From Spiractinospora alimapuensis (GTDB taxonomy: Bacteria; Actinomycetota; Actinomycetes; Streptosporangiales; Streptosporangiaceae): a stretch of DNA of 64,000 nt. Shown piece after piece: positions 49,858-58,503 of this stretch. Position 1 is the first letter of the stretch; each line of letters begins with the position of its first letter. The notes beneath the pieces were generated by a model. The model was not told where the DNA came from. It did no database searches and worked only from the letters and a program-made list of their open reading frames with translations. Made by a program: the position numbers and the translations under genes. The DNA is taken from NCBI RefSeq assembly GCF_018437505.1, contig NZ_CP072467.1:5604010-5668009 (forward strand), written 5' to 3'.

Positions 49858-50757
49858 GTGTCGGAAACACAGCGCGGCGTCCTCTTCGGGATCGGCGCCT
49901 ACACCCTCTGGGGACTGACCCCCCTCTTCTGGATCCTCCTCCAGCCGGCTACCGCGATCGAGATCCTCGCCCATCGCATCGTCTGGGCGTTGGTCTTCGT
50001 CGTCCTCATTCTCGCCGTCCTGCGCCAGTGGGCCTGGCTGCGGAGCCTGACGCCGCGAAAACTGTGGCTGCTGGCCCTGGCCGCGATCGTGGTCACCGTC
50101 AACTGGGGCACCTACATCTACGCCGTTACCAGCGGGCACGTGATCGAGGGAGCTCTGGGCTACTTCATCAACCCACTGGTGAGTGTGCTGTTCGGCGTTC
50201 TGCTGTTGCGGGAACGGCTGACGGTCGCCCAGTGGATCGCCGTCGGACTGGGCGCGGTGGCGGTCACGGTACTCGCCATCGACTACGGTCGTCTGCCCTG
50301 GTTCGCGTTGGTGCTGGCGTTCAGCTTCGGGACCTACGGTCTGATCAAGAAACACGTGAACACGGGCGCGGCGCAGAGTCTCGCGGTGGAGTCGGCGCTG
50401 CTCGCCGTTCCCGCCGCCGGGTTCCTGGTCTTCCTGCGGGTGACCGAGGCCGACTCCTTCGGCGACGCTGGCCCGTACCATCTCCCACTGCTCGCCGCCG
50501 CGGGCCTCATCACCTTGTTGCCGATGTTGCTCTTCACCGGGGCGGCGACCCGGGTACCGCTGTCATCTCTCGGAGTGATGCAGTACATCGCGCCGAGCAT
50601 GCAGTTCCTGCTCGGCATCACCGTCTTCGCCGAGGAGATGCCGCTCAGCCGTTGGGTGGGGTTCGTGATCGTGTGGGCCGCGCTCTCGCTGTTCACCTGG
50701 GACGCGTTGCGGCGTGCCCGCCGAGAGGCTGCCGCGCGCCGGCCCGCACCAGTGTGA
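49858..50757 (+). CDS. rarD: RarD-type EamA transporter
   Basis: A 299-residue ten-helix drug/metabolite-superfamily permease of the RarD type. The start GVLFGIGAYTLWGLTPLFW and the block PATAIEILAHRIVWALVF are diagnostic of RarD (in E. coli linked to chloramphenicol tolerance). VNWGTYIYAVTSGHVIEGALGYFINPLVSVLFG is the highly conserved central region. GTG 49858 places these at the N-terminus. The same strand and 68-base distance suggest it may be read with the mhqOD-like pair. The transported substrate is unknown. Confidence 0.9.
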   Translation: MSETQRGVLFGIGAYTLWGLTPLFWILLQPATAIEILAHRIVWALVFVVLILAVLRQWAWLRSLTPRKLWLLALAAIVVTVNWGTYIYAVTSGHVIEGALGYFINPLVSVLFGVLLLRERLTVAQWIAVGLGAVAVTVLAIDYGRLPWFALVLAFSFGTYGLIKKHVNTGAAQSLAVESALLAVPAAGFLVFLRVTEADSFGDAGPYHLPLLAAAGLITLLPMLLFTGAATRVPLSSLGVMQYIAPSMQFLLGITVFAEEMPLSRWVGFVIVWAALSLFTWDALRRARREAAARRPAPV

Positions 50758-50826
50758 CGCGCGGGAGTCCACGCGGACCTGGCCACCCGAAATCACGGCC
50801 TGAGGGGGAGGGGTCCGAACACGAAC

Positions 50827-50860
50827 GGGGGGTCGCGTGGCGGTGCCACGCGGCCCCCCG
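50827..50860. terminator. Terminator hairpin after rarD
   Basis: GGGGGG, CGCGTGG, 5-base loop, CCACGCG, CCCCCC with one mismatch, placed between convergent genes. Confidence 0.75.
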
Positions 50861-50928
50861 CTCCCCACGGTCACTTCGCGGGCGGATGACCCGTTCGTGC
50901 GACGGCTTCGGAGCGAACCGGGTTCGGC

Positions 50929-51195
50929 TCAGTCCTCGGAGTCGCCGCTGTCATCCGACGCGGTGGCGGGCTCGGCCGGCGCCGTGGTCTTCGTCTTCCT
51001 GGTCCGCTTGACGGGGCGGGAGTAGTCCACCAGTGGTTCGATCCACGCGGTGTACTCCTTGTGGCACTCCTCGCAGGAATCCACCTCGCGCAGCGATCCC
51101 TCGTGCGCGAACTGGATGACCTCTGTCGCCTCCACCTTCTCCTCCCGCGAGGCGTGCGGGTCGCAGTACTTCACAGTGAAGACCTCAGTAACCAC
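50929..51195 (-). CDS. Small Cys-containing protein with a basic tail
   Basis: An 88-residue protein I do not recognise by family name. The sequence has FTVKYCDPHASREEKVEATEV, then DSCEECHKEYTAWIEPL, that is, C-x2-H and C-x2-C-H groups able to bind zinc. The tail is basic (RPVKRTRKTKTTAPA) and ends in SDDSGDSED. GTG 51195 is preferred because AAGGGA lies 6 bases upstream; the frame upstream has no support. Monocistronic, between the rarD terminator and the zinc-ribbon gene. It could bind nucleic acid; this is inference. Confidence 0.6.
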   Translation of the reverse strand: MVTEVFTVKYCDPHASREEKVEATEVIQFAHEGSLREVDSCEECHKEYTAWIEPLVDYSRPVKRTRKTKTTAPAEPATASDDSGDSED

Positions 51196-51519
51196 AGGAA
51201 ATCCCTTCCATCCGATCGATCCGACTACTGGTGTGGTCGCAGTGCTCACCAATGCTCTGCCGCCGGGGCGCCCCAGCGGCATCCCTTCGTCACGACCCGT
51301 GTGTCGGTCGCGGTGTCGCACGGAGCGTCGCCGCCAGAGAACACGGCAATGATACATGCGTTCGAAGAGTGTCCGAGATCGCGGAACGTTACACCGTTTC
51401 GCCGTCGGGTAACCCCGAGGGGCATCCCCTCGCCGGTCGACGCGCCCAACGGCACAGCGGTGCCGCGGGTCGTCCGGGCGGAGGATGCCCAATCCGAGAC
51501 TGAGCAGGACCAAGTGTAA
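51196..51519. other. Intergenic stretch
   Basis: About 320 bases upstream of the small Cys protein and downstream of the zinc-ribbon gene. A possible minus-strand -10 TATCAT lies near 51350. A GC-rich pair (CCCCGAGGGG, CATCCCCTCG) near 51412-51431 could form a hairpin. No gene could be supported. Confidence 0.4.
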
Positions 51520-51876
51520 CTAGGAGAAGATCGCGTCGAGGAAGTCGCCGTAGGCCTCGCCCTTGGGGTCCCGGGGCGAGCTGGCCCCGTCCCGATCGGA
51601 GTCCTGGGCCGCCCCGTCCTGGGGGGAATCCGGGCCCGCCGCATCCGCCGCGCCCGCCCCCTCGGCGGACTCGTCGAGGTCGGAACGGCGCCGTCCGGTG
51701 TAGGGGGTCTCGATGTTCTGGCCGCGGCTGTAGCGGTGCTCGGCCTCGAGCAGCGCCTCGAGCTCGCCACGGTCCAGGAAGATGCCGTGACAGTCGTCGC
51801 ACCGGTCGATCTCGACTCCCACGAGTTCGAGTCGGATGAGGTTTCCGGGGCATTTGGGGCAGTTGAGAGTGTTCAT
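51520..51876 (-). CDS. TFIIB-type zinc-ribbon protein
   Basis: A 118-residue protein with an N-terminal zf-TFIIB ribbon: LNCPKCPGNLIRLELVGVEIDRCDDCHGIFLDRGELEALL, here C-x2-C and C-x2-C-H-G with the family-typical LDRGEL. The remaining 70 residues are acidic and low complexity (AEGAGAADAAGPDSPQDG), ending in EAYGDFLDAIFS. Such small zinc-ribbon proteins are common in bacteria and their function is generally unknown. ATG 51876 gives MNTLNCPKC, the usual start. Confidence 0.82.
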   Translation of the reverse strand: MNTLNCPKCPGNLIRLELVGVEIDRCDDCHGIFLDRGELEALLEAEHRYSRGQNIETPYTGRRRSDLDESAEGAGAADAAGPDSPQDGAAQDSDRDGASSPRDPKGEAYGDFLDAIFS

Positions 51877-52090
51877 GTCTCGTTAGACAGGTGACGCGGT
51901 GCGAAAGTTCCCGTCTCGGGAGATCACCGTTAACGGACTTCGCATAACCCCGGCCGATTTACCCGGCTTCATTTCTGGCGTTTCTCCACCACGCAGCGTT
52001 CGGCCTCGTTACGGTGAGGATTCAATCTTGATCCGTGTGTCTTTTTCTGCTGGGCACGGTTCGGGATAGAGGGGGGAACGGGTATCGATC

Positions 52091-52561
52091 ATGGTCGACT
52101 ATGTGGAAAGGTCGTCTGAGGCACTACCGACAGGGCCTGCGCGGGAGACCGACACGGTGGGGGGCACCGTGCCGGTGGAGACCGCGGGTGGTGCGCTCGA
52201 AGGGGTACGGATTGACCAGCGGGTCATTCTGTACAGCGGGTTGCGAACGGCCGAGATCAGCGCGGATCCACGTTTCGCGCTGCTACGACGACGGTTGCGG
52301 ACGCGAATCATCGTGCTCGTGGCCCTGTTCGTGTCGTGGTACCTCGCATATCTACTGCTCACGGCATTCGCCCGGGACACGTTGTCGATCAACGTGACCG
52401 AACACGTCAACGTCGCACTGCTCCTGGGGCTCGGTCAGTTCCTGTCGACGTTCGTGCTGGCGTGGGCGTTCGGGCGGTTCTGTCGGCGGCGGTTCGATCC
52501 GTTGGCCGAGGAACTGCGGGTCGGCTACGCCGAACCGGAGTTCATAGGGGGGAGACAATGA
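52091..52561 (+). CDS. DUF485 membrane protein
   Basis: A 156-residue protein. The N-terminal about 45 residues are polar. The DUF485 domain follows: DPRFALLRRRLRTRIIVLVALFVSWYLAYLLL (helix 1, with the conserved LRR...R) and VNVALLLGLGQFLSTFVLAWAFGRFCRRRFDPLAEEL (helix 2). This domain accompanies ActP-type symporters and is often encoded directly before them, as here: the stop overlaps the symporter start by ATGA. It probably supports the assembly or activity of the symporter. Confidence 0.88.
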   Translation: MVDYVERSSEALPTGPARETDTVGGTVPVETAGGALEGVRIDQRVILYSGLRTAEISADPRFALLRRRLRTRIIVLVALFVSWYLAYLLLTAFARDTLSINVTEHVNVALLLGLGQFLSTFVLAWAFGRFCRRRFDPLAEELRVGYAEPEFIGGRQ

Positions 52562-54228
52562 ATGACGGGGGAACCGTGCATGTCCCACTGAACGGGCATG
52601 TGGTCACCCTCGCGCTGTGTGGCCTGTTCATCGCACTGACGCTCATCGTGACCGTGTGGGCGCGGCGAAACACCTCCGGTGCGGACGACTTCTATGCGGG
52701 CGGTCGGGGGTTCGGTAGCGCGCAGAACGGGCTCGCGCTCACGGGCGACTACCTCTCGGCCGCGTCCTTTCTGGGCATCGCCGGGCTGATCGCCCTGCAG
52801 GGATACGACGGGTTCCTGTACTCGGTCGGGTTCCTCGTCGCGTGGCTGCTGGCGCTTCCGCTGGCTCAGCTCATGCGCAACACGGGGCGGTTCACCATGG
52901 CCGACCTTCCTGGGTACCGGATTCGGCGAATGAGGGTCCGACTGGCTTGCGCGGTGTCCACGGTGACGGTCTCGGTCTTGTACCTGTTGGCGCAGATGGT
53001 CGGAGCCGGCGCCCTGGTGGCGCTGTTGGTGGGCACGCACGAGGCGATGCCGAAGGTCGTCGGGATCGTCCTGGTCGGGGTCCTGATGATGATCTACGTG
53101 ATGTACGGCGGGATGAAGGCCGCGACCTGGCTCCAGATCATCAAGGCGGTCGTACTCCTCGCCGCGACGATCCTCATCACCGTGCTCGTCCTGGCGCGGT
53201 TCGGGTTCGACGTGAGCACGCTGCTCGGCGCGGCCGCGGAACGTAGCGGACACGGGGAGGACTTCCTGCTGCCCGGGCAGAGTTTCGGCGAGGAGGTGCC
53301 GGGCGACCCCGTCCAGACGGTGGTCAACAAGCTCGACCTGCTCAGCCTCGGACTCGCCCTGATCCTGGGGACGGCGGCGTTGCCGCACATTCTGATCCGC
53401 TTCTACACCGTGACCGACGGCTCCACCGCGCGGTCCTCGGTGAACTGGACCATCGTGTTCGTGGGTGCCTTCTACCTGATGACGCTCGCCCTGGGATTCG
53501 GGGCGGCGGCCCTGGTGGGTCGGGACGCGATCCGAGAGCAGGATCCCAGCGGCAACACCGCGGTACCGCTGTTGGCCGAGGAACTGGGCACGTCGTTGGC
53601 GGGCCCGCTCGGCGGGGCCGTCCTCCTGGCGTTCATCTCGGCAGTCGCCCTGGCCACCATCCTGGCGGTCGTCGCGAGCCTGACGCTGTCCTCCTCGATG
53701 TCACTCGCCCACGACGTGTTCGGCCACATCCTGATGCTCGGCCGACCGCGCGAGTCCCAGGAGATGAGCGTCGCCAGGATCTGTGCCTTCCTGATCGGCG
53801 TGACGGCGGTCGCGTTGGCGATCGTCGCGCGGGACCTCAACGTCGCGTTCCTGGTCGGGCTCGCGTTCTCCACCGCGGCCGCGGCCAACTTGCCCACGAT
53901 TCTGTTGGGGCTTTTCTGGAGCCGGTTCAACACGCGCGGCGTGGAGTGGGGAATCTACGGCGGGCTCACCGCGTCCGTGGTCCTGGTGCTCCTCTCACCC
54001 GTGGTTTCGGGGAAGGTGGATCCGGTGACCGGGCAGAACGCCTCACTGCTGCCGGCGTGGATCGACATCCAGATGTTCCCGTTGGAGAACCCGGGGCTGG
54101 TCGCGATCCCGATCGGGTTCCTGTGCGCGATCATCGGTGCGTTGACGAGTCCGGAGCGCACCGACGTGCGCTACCAGGAGCTGAAGGTGCGGGCACTGAC
54201 CGGAACGGGGGCGGTGAAATCCCGATAA
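52558..54228 (+). CDS. Sodium:solute symporter, ActP-like
   Basis: A 556-residue symporter of the SSS family, most like cation/acetate symporter ActP: about 13 helices, with ADDFYAGGRGFGSAQNGLALTGDYLSAASFLG (the sodium/substrate site in helices 1-2), GTAALPHILIRFYTVTDG and the signature GTEAALPH-like segment, and LGLFWSRFNTRGVEWGIYGG. ATG 52558 has GGGGGGAG upstream and overlaps the DUF485 gene stop. Acetate or another short monocarboxylate is the likely substrate; this is inference from family. An Lrp-type regulator follows at 54280. Confidence 0.87.
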   Translation: MNDGGTVHVPLNGHVVTLALCGLFIALTLIVTVWARRNTSGADDFYAGGRGFGSAQNGLALTGDYLSAASFLGIAGLIALQGYDGFLYSVGFLVAWLLALPLAQLMRNTGRFTMADLPGYRIRRMRVRLACAVSTVTVSVLYLLAQMVGAGALVALLVGTHEAMPKVVGIVLVGVLMMIYVMYGGMKAATWLQIIKAVVLLAATILITVLVLARFGFDVSTLLGAAAERSGHGEDFLLPGQSFGEEVPGDPVQTVVNKLDLLSLGLALILGTAALPHILIRFYTVTDGSTARSSVNWTIVFVGAFYLMTLALGFGAAALVGRDAIREQDPSGNTAVPLLAEELGTSLAGPLGGAVLLAFISAVALATILAVVASLTLSSSMSLAHDVFGHILMLGRPRESQEMSVARICAFLIGVTAVALAIVARDLNVAFLVGLAFSTAAAANLPTILLGLFWSRFNTRGVEWGIYGGLTASVVLVLLSPVVSGKVDPVTGQNASLLPAWIDIQMFPLENPGLVAIPIGFLCAIIGALTSPERTDVRYQELKVRALTGTGAVKSR

Positions 54229-54279
54229 CGGCCGCGGGCGGCCCTTCTGGGGGCGTCCGCGGTGGGTCAGACTGGGCGC

Positions 54280-54747
54280 ATGACCCTCGATCCGCTGGAT
54301 GAGCGCATCATCGGCATACTCGGGCGTGACGGCCGGCGCAGCTACGCGCGCATCGGTCATGAGGTGGGTCTCTCCGCGCCGGCGGTGAAACGCCGGGTCG
54401 ATCGCCTGTTGGACACCGGGGCGATCACCGGGTTCACCGTCGTCGTGGACGAGACGCGGTTGGGTTGGCAGACGGACGCCTACGTGGAGCTGTACTGCAC
54501 CGGTCAGCCACAGCCCGGACAGTTGGCCCGGGACGTGGGGCGGGTCCCGGAGGTGGTGTCCGCGTGCACCGTGACGGGCGACGCCGACGCCCTGTTGCGG
54601 ATCCGTGCCCGCGACGTACGCGACTTCGAACGTGTCCTCGACGAACTGGCCCAACTGGACTACGTGGCGCGGACGAAGACGACCCTCGTCCTGTCGCACC
54701 TCGTTGACCGGCCACGACCCGACTCACGCAAGAACGGTTCACGCTGA
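54280..54747 (+). CDS. Lrp/AsnC-family regulator
   Basis: A 155-residue Lrp/AsnC protein. The N-terminal HTH (DPLDERIIGILGRDGRRSYARIGHEVGLSAPAVKRRVDRL) is followed by the RAM effector domain (GFTVVVDETRLGWQTDAYVELYC, VVSACTVTGDADALLRIRARD). The start ATG 54280 gives the standard MTLDPLDERI. It is placed 125 bases before ornithine aminotransferase (54873), a usual Lrp target in actinobacteria, so it probably controls arginine/ornithine catabolism in response to an amino acid. Control of the ActP-like gene upstream is also possible. Confidence 0.88.
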   Translation: MTLDPLDERIIGILGRDGRRSYARIGHEVGLSAPAVKRRVDRLLDTGAITGFTVVVDETRLGWQTDAYVELYCTGQPQPGQLARDVGRVPEVVSACTVTGDADALLRIRARDVRDFERVLDELAQLDYVARTKTTLVLSHLVDRPRPDSRKNGSR

Positions 54748-54872
54748 ACCGTAAACACGCAAGAAAGGGTTGGCCGAACGCAAGTTTCCTCCTTGGAATG
54801 CCACGAAGGTGCGCCGTAGGGTGCCGATAGAACATATTGGCTGCTCAGACGGTTTCCAACGGAGGTCAACCC

Positions 54873-56099
54873 ATGCGTGAATCCGTCCCCGCCGCGACAC
54901 AACGGGCCGTGGACGCTGTGTCGGCCCACAGTGCCCAGAACTACGCACCACTGCCCGTCGTCCTCAGCGAGGGACGCGGAACACGCGTCTGGGACATCGA
55001 GGGACGCGAGTACCTGGACTTCCTCGCGGGATACTCCGCGCTCAACTTCGGACACCGCAACGCGACGCTGGTCGAGGCCGCGCGGGCCCAGTTGGAGCGG
55101 ATCACCCTCACCAGCCGCGCGTTCATCCACGACCAGTTCGCCGGATTCTGCACCTCACTGGCCGAGCTCTGCGGCAAGGACTGGGTGCTGCCGATGAACA
55201 CCGGCGCCGAGGCGGTGGAGACCGCGATCAAACTGGCGCGCAAGTGGGGCTACGTGCGCAAGGGTGTGGCCGACGACGAGGCGACCGTCATCGTGGCACG
55301 GGAGAACTTCCACGGCCGCACCACGACGATCGTCGGATTCTCCGACGACCCCGACGCCAGGAACGGGTTCGGTCCGTTCACGCCCGGATTCCGCAGTGTC
55401 CCCTACGGCGACGCCGAGGCCGTGGAGCGGGCGATCGACGACACGACGGTGGCGGTGCTGATCGAGCCGATCCAGGGCGAGGCCGGAGTCATCGTCCCGC
55501 CGAGCGACTACCTCGCGCGGGTGCGCGCGGCCTGTACGCGGGAGAACGTGCTGTTCATCGCCGACGAGGTGCAGTCGGGACTCGGTCGAATCGGTCGGAC
55601 GTTCGCGGTCGAGCACTTCGGAGTGACGCCGGACGTGTACCTCCTGGGCAAGGCTCTGGGCGGGGGCATCGTCCCCGTCTCGGCCGTCGTGGCGAACCGT
55701 GACGTACTGGACGTCATCCGTCCCGGTCAGCACGGCAGCACCTTCGGTGGAAACCCGATGGCCAGCGCCGTCGCGCGGGCGGTCATCACCCTGTTGAACA
55801 CGGGGGAGTACCAGCGGCGTGCCACCGAGGTGGGCGCGGTGTTGCAGAGCGAACTGCGGTCCCTCATCGGGTCCGGGGTCACCGACGTCCGGGGGCTCGG
55901 CCTGTGGGCCGGAGTCGACATCGACCCGCGGTTGGCCACGGGGCGGGAGATCTGTGAGGGGATGCTCGCCGAAGGGGTGCTCGTGAAGGACACGCACGGT
56001 TCGACGATCCGGATGTCGCCTCCGCTGACCGCGACCGAGGACGAGGTACGCGACGGCGTCCGCGCGCTGCGCACCGTCCTGGAGAAGCGGATGGCATAG
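54873..56099 (+). CDS. rocD: Ornithine aminotransferase
   Basis: A 408-residue class III PLP aminotransferase, converting ornithine to glutamate-5-semialdehyde. The family start SVPAATQRAVDAVSAHSAQNYAPLPVVL is typical of ornithine aminotransferase (NYxPLPVVL). PLP-site elements are MNTGAEAVETAIKLARKWGY, FHGRTTTIVGFS, LFIADEVQSGLGRIG and the Schiff-base lysine in LLGKALGGGIVPVSAV. ATG 54873 has GGAGG 7 bases upstream. It is preceded by an Lrp regulator and followed by a strong terminator, so it is likely a single-gene unit. Confidence 0.93.
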   Translation: MRESVPAATQRAVDAVSAHSAQNYAPLPVVLSEGRGTRVWDIEGREYLDFLAGYSALNFGHRNATLVEAARAQLERITLTSRAFIHDQFAGFCTSLAELCGKDWVLPMNTGAEAVETAIKLARKWGYVRKGVADDEATVIVARENFHGRTTTIVGFSDDPDARNGFGPFTPGFRSVPYGDAEAVERAIDDTTVAVLIEPIQGEAGVIVPPSDYLARVRAACTRENVLFIADEVQSGLGRIGRTFAVEHFGVTPDVYLLGKALGGGIVPVSAVVANRDVLDVIRPGQHGSTFGGNPMASAVARAVITLLNTGEYQRRATEVGAVLQSELRSLIGSGVTDVRGLGLWAGVDIDPRLATGREICEGMLAEGVLVKDTHGSTIRMSPPLTATEDEVRDGVRALRTVLEKRMA

Positions 56100-56122
56100 C
56101 CCGCGTCTCCACGCGAACATCC

Positions 56123-56152
56123 ACGGCCGCGCCCGGACACGGGCGCGGCCGT
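56123..56152 (+). terminator. Terminator after rocD
   Basis: ACGGCCGCGCCCG-GACA-CGGGCGCGGCCGT, a perfect 13-base-pair stem, followed by TCTC. Confidence 0.85.
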
Positions 56153-56545
56153 TCTCTCGTCCGGAGGACGCATCGGCCCGCCGGGCGGAAGAACCCGGTG
56201 CGTGGCCACACACGCGACGGCCGCCCCGCGCGTCGCGACGCGTCCTCGACCCGCCACGGGAGGTCGGTTCGCGGTCGAAGAACACCTGGCGACGGCGGAT
56301 CCCGGTCGGGTGATCCCGGCGACGCCCAGCACTGTGGCGGCAGTCTGGTGTCCGGTGAGACACCTGAGCGAGCCCCACGGGCAGCGGAAGACTCCCACAT
56401 GAGGAGGGGGGAGTGTCGCGCGGGCGAACACCGCGTTCCCACGGGTGTGCCGGCATGCGATGCCCACCACATACGGGCTGTTGGGGCGTGCCCGGACCTG
56501 ACGCGACGGCCGCATGCGACCAGAATCGCCTGCGAGGTGGTTGTG
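56153..56545. other. Leader/intergenic stretch before the 56546 gene
   Basis: About 390 bases. The downstream reading frame is open from 56198, but this part has no family resemblance and lacks a ribosome site at its first ATG-like starts. It is taken as non-coding and should contain the promoter; no clear -10/-35 pair was identified. Confidence 0.45.
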
Positions 56546-58240
56546 ATGGATCGCGAGACTGCCCGGAACGAGTTGGTGCGTCTCCTGTCGTGGTTGCGCG
56601 CGGAACGTGGCGACCCCGTGGTCGACAACGCTCTGTACCCCCGGCGCCGGTGGTCCGACCCGCAGGTCCGCCGGGACCTGTGGCGGCGAGCCAGCGCGGC
56701 GGCGGGGGAGACGAGCCTCGCCTGGTGGGAGGTGCGCATGTGGGGGCACCTGCACGGTCTCACCGGCGGGTTCCGCTGGAGCCGAGCGGAGGTGCGGCGT
56801 CGCCTCGGGGTGGGGCGGGCGGCGGCGGAGGCGGGAGTCCAGCGCGTGACCCACGTGGTGGCCGACAGCCTGGTCGCGCATCCCCCACGGCGGCAGCGGG
56901 CCCAGCGCCAGGCGATGACGCGTGGCGACTGGGAGGACGCGGCCGCGGTCACCCTGGGTCGGTCCATCGTGGAACACCACCCCCACCGGGAGGAGATCGC
57001 CTACGCCCTGTATGACCACGGGCAGGTGCCCCACAGCGTCCCGCACACCCACCGCAGGGTCCCGGCGGGAACACGCCCCCGCAAGCGCAACCTCAAGACC
57101 ACGCGATACGCGCCCACGGCCCGCACCGCGCTGCGCCGGGCGGCAATCGAGGCCCGCCACCGGAGCGACGTCCGTGGTAACCGGGGCGCCGGTGCGGTCT
57201 TCCCGCTGTGGGCCACCTATCCGCTGTGGGAACGGGTCGAGGGTCGCACGTCCGGACTCACCGAGACGCTGACCGAGCTCCGCGGGTTGGGCCTGTCCGG
57301 GGACCGGGACCGGACCGCGGCCCTGCTCGCCGAGGGCCACCACCACATGGTGCGCGGCGACGTGGACCAGGAGACGGTGAACAGTTTCCTGCTGTTGGAG
57401 GCGACGATCCTCGGCCAGCACGCCAACATCGGGTCGGCGGCGGTACTGGAGATCCTGGAGCTCAGCCTGGACGTCGGGGACCCGCGCCGGGTCCACGCCG
57501 CACAGGCGCGTGAGCACATCCTGGAACGGCACCACTACTGGCGGGCCGCCCAGATCTGGTCTCAGCGGGTGTGGGACCGGTTGCGCGACCCACGGATCCG
57601 GTGGGCCAGCACCGACGAGCACCACGTGGCGGTCGCCCGGGCACTGGAACGCCGCGCCTCACTCGCGGCGAAGGTCGCCAGCGTGGTCCCCGCCCGGCGG
57701 ATGCCCGACCTTCCGGCCCTGGCACGCCGCGTCGACCGCGCGGCCGACCAGGTTCGCGATCCGGACCGGGCCCGGGAGTGGCGCGTCATCGCCCAGAGAC
57801 GCGCCCTGCAGGCACGGTGGGGCACCAAGAACCGCGATCGGCTCCTTGGGTTGCCCGCCCGTTGGGACGACGACGAGCTCACGGTGCTGGAGGAGATCGA
57901 CGTGACCGCGGCGCGGCTGGGCGATTCGGCGACCTCCATGAGCTGGAACAACCAGAAGCTCGGAGTGCTGTTGAACGCGGACCGCCCCCAGGAGTTCCTC
58001 CGGGCGGCCCGTGGGTTCGTTCCCGCGCTCGCCTCCGAGGGAGGAACCCGCCCCGCGCAGGTCCAGGCGGCGCGCAGCACGGTGGAGCTCGCGCGCCGGC
58101 GCCGGTCCCACGGCTGGCGCGCCGTTCGCGACGACCTGGGGGAACTCGCGGTACGACTACCGGAGGACACCGACGAGACCCTGCGTAACCCCTACGCCAT
58201 CCCGTGGGAGCTGGTCGTGAACGGGATCGCGATCGGGTGA
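56546..58240 (+). CDS. Uncharacterised 564-residue helical protein
   Basis: I do not recognise this family. The protein is all-helical by eye, Arg/Ala/Leu-rich, with no signal peptide or membrane span. A possible HTH is at about residues 78-110 (WSRAEVRRRLGVGRAAAEAGVQRVTHVV). The central and C-terminal parts show spaced Leu/Ala helices such as LLLEATILGQHANIGSAAVLEILELSLDVG and WRVIAQRRALQARWG, reminiscent of TPR-like solenoids. Near the end is WNNQKLGVLLNADRPQEFLRAARGF. ATG 56546 has GAGGTGG upstream. It is convergent with another uncharacterised gene at 58504, with an inverted repeat between them. Confidence 0.55.
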   Translation: MDRETARNELVRLLSWLRAERGDPVVDNALYPRRRWSDPQVRRDLWRRASAAAGETSLAWWEVRMWGHLHGLTGGFRWSRAEVRRRLGVGRAAAEAGVQRVTHVVADSLVAHPPRRQRAQRQAMTRGDWEDAAAVTLGRSIVEHHPHREEIAYALYDHGQVPHSVPHTHRRVPAGTRPRKRNLKTTRYAPTARTALRRAAIEARHRSDVRGNRGAGAVFPLWATYPLWERVEGRTSGLTETLTELRGLGLSGDRDRTAALLAEGHHHMVRGDVDQETVNSFLLLEATILGQHANIGSAAVLEILELSLDVGDPRRVHAAQAREHILERHHYWRAAQIWSQRVWDRLRDPRIRWASTDEHHVAVARALERRASLAAKVASVVPARRMPDLPALARRVDRAADQVRDPDRAREWRVIAQRRALQARWGTKNRDRLLGLPARWDDDELTVLEEIDVTAARLGDSATSMSWNNQKLGVLLNADRPQEFLRAARGFVPALASEGGTRPAQVQAARSTVELARRRRSHGWRAVRDDLGELAVRLPEDTDETLRNPYAIPWELVVNGIAIG

Positions 58241-58288
58241 TTTCTGCCGGTTTTGGCAATGACGCGTGCAGCGTCGCTTCGTGTGACG

Positions 58289-58328
58289 GAAGTTCTCGGA
58301 GACTGTTCCTGTCCGGAAGGAGAACTTC
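58289..58328. promoter_or_regulatory. Inverted repeat between two uncharacterised genes
   Basis: GAAGTTCTC, 22 bases, GAGAACTTC. Position after the 56546 gene suggests a terminator, but the long loop also allows a protein-binding dyad. It lies in a less GC-rich patch. Confidence 0.4.
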
Positions 58329-58503
58329 TCCCTTGCCGACGCATCAGAAGAAAGCAGACTTCATTCGTGCCCCGGAGAGGAGGGAGGCCGAGGGAAGGGT
58401 GAGCCCCCGTCCCGGCCGAAATCCATGGAACCCGACAACTGAGACCGGCCCCCGGAACCGACGCGGGAGGGCGTCACCGTCCTCCCGCTGCCGTCGACTC
58501 CCT

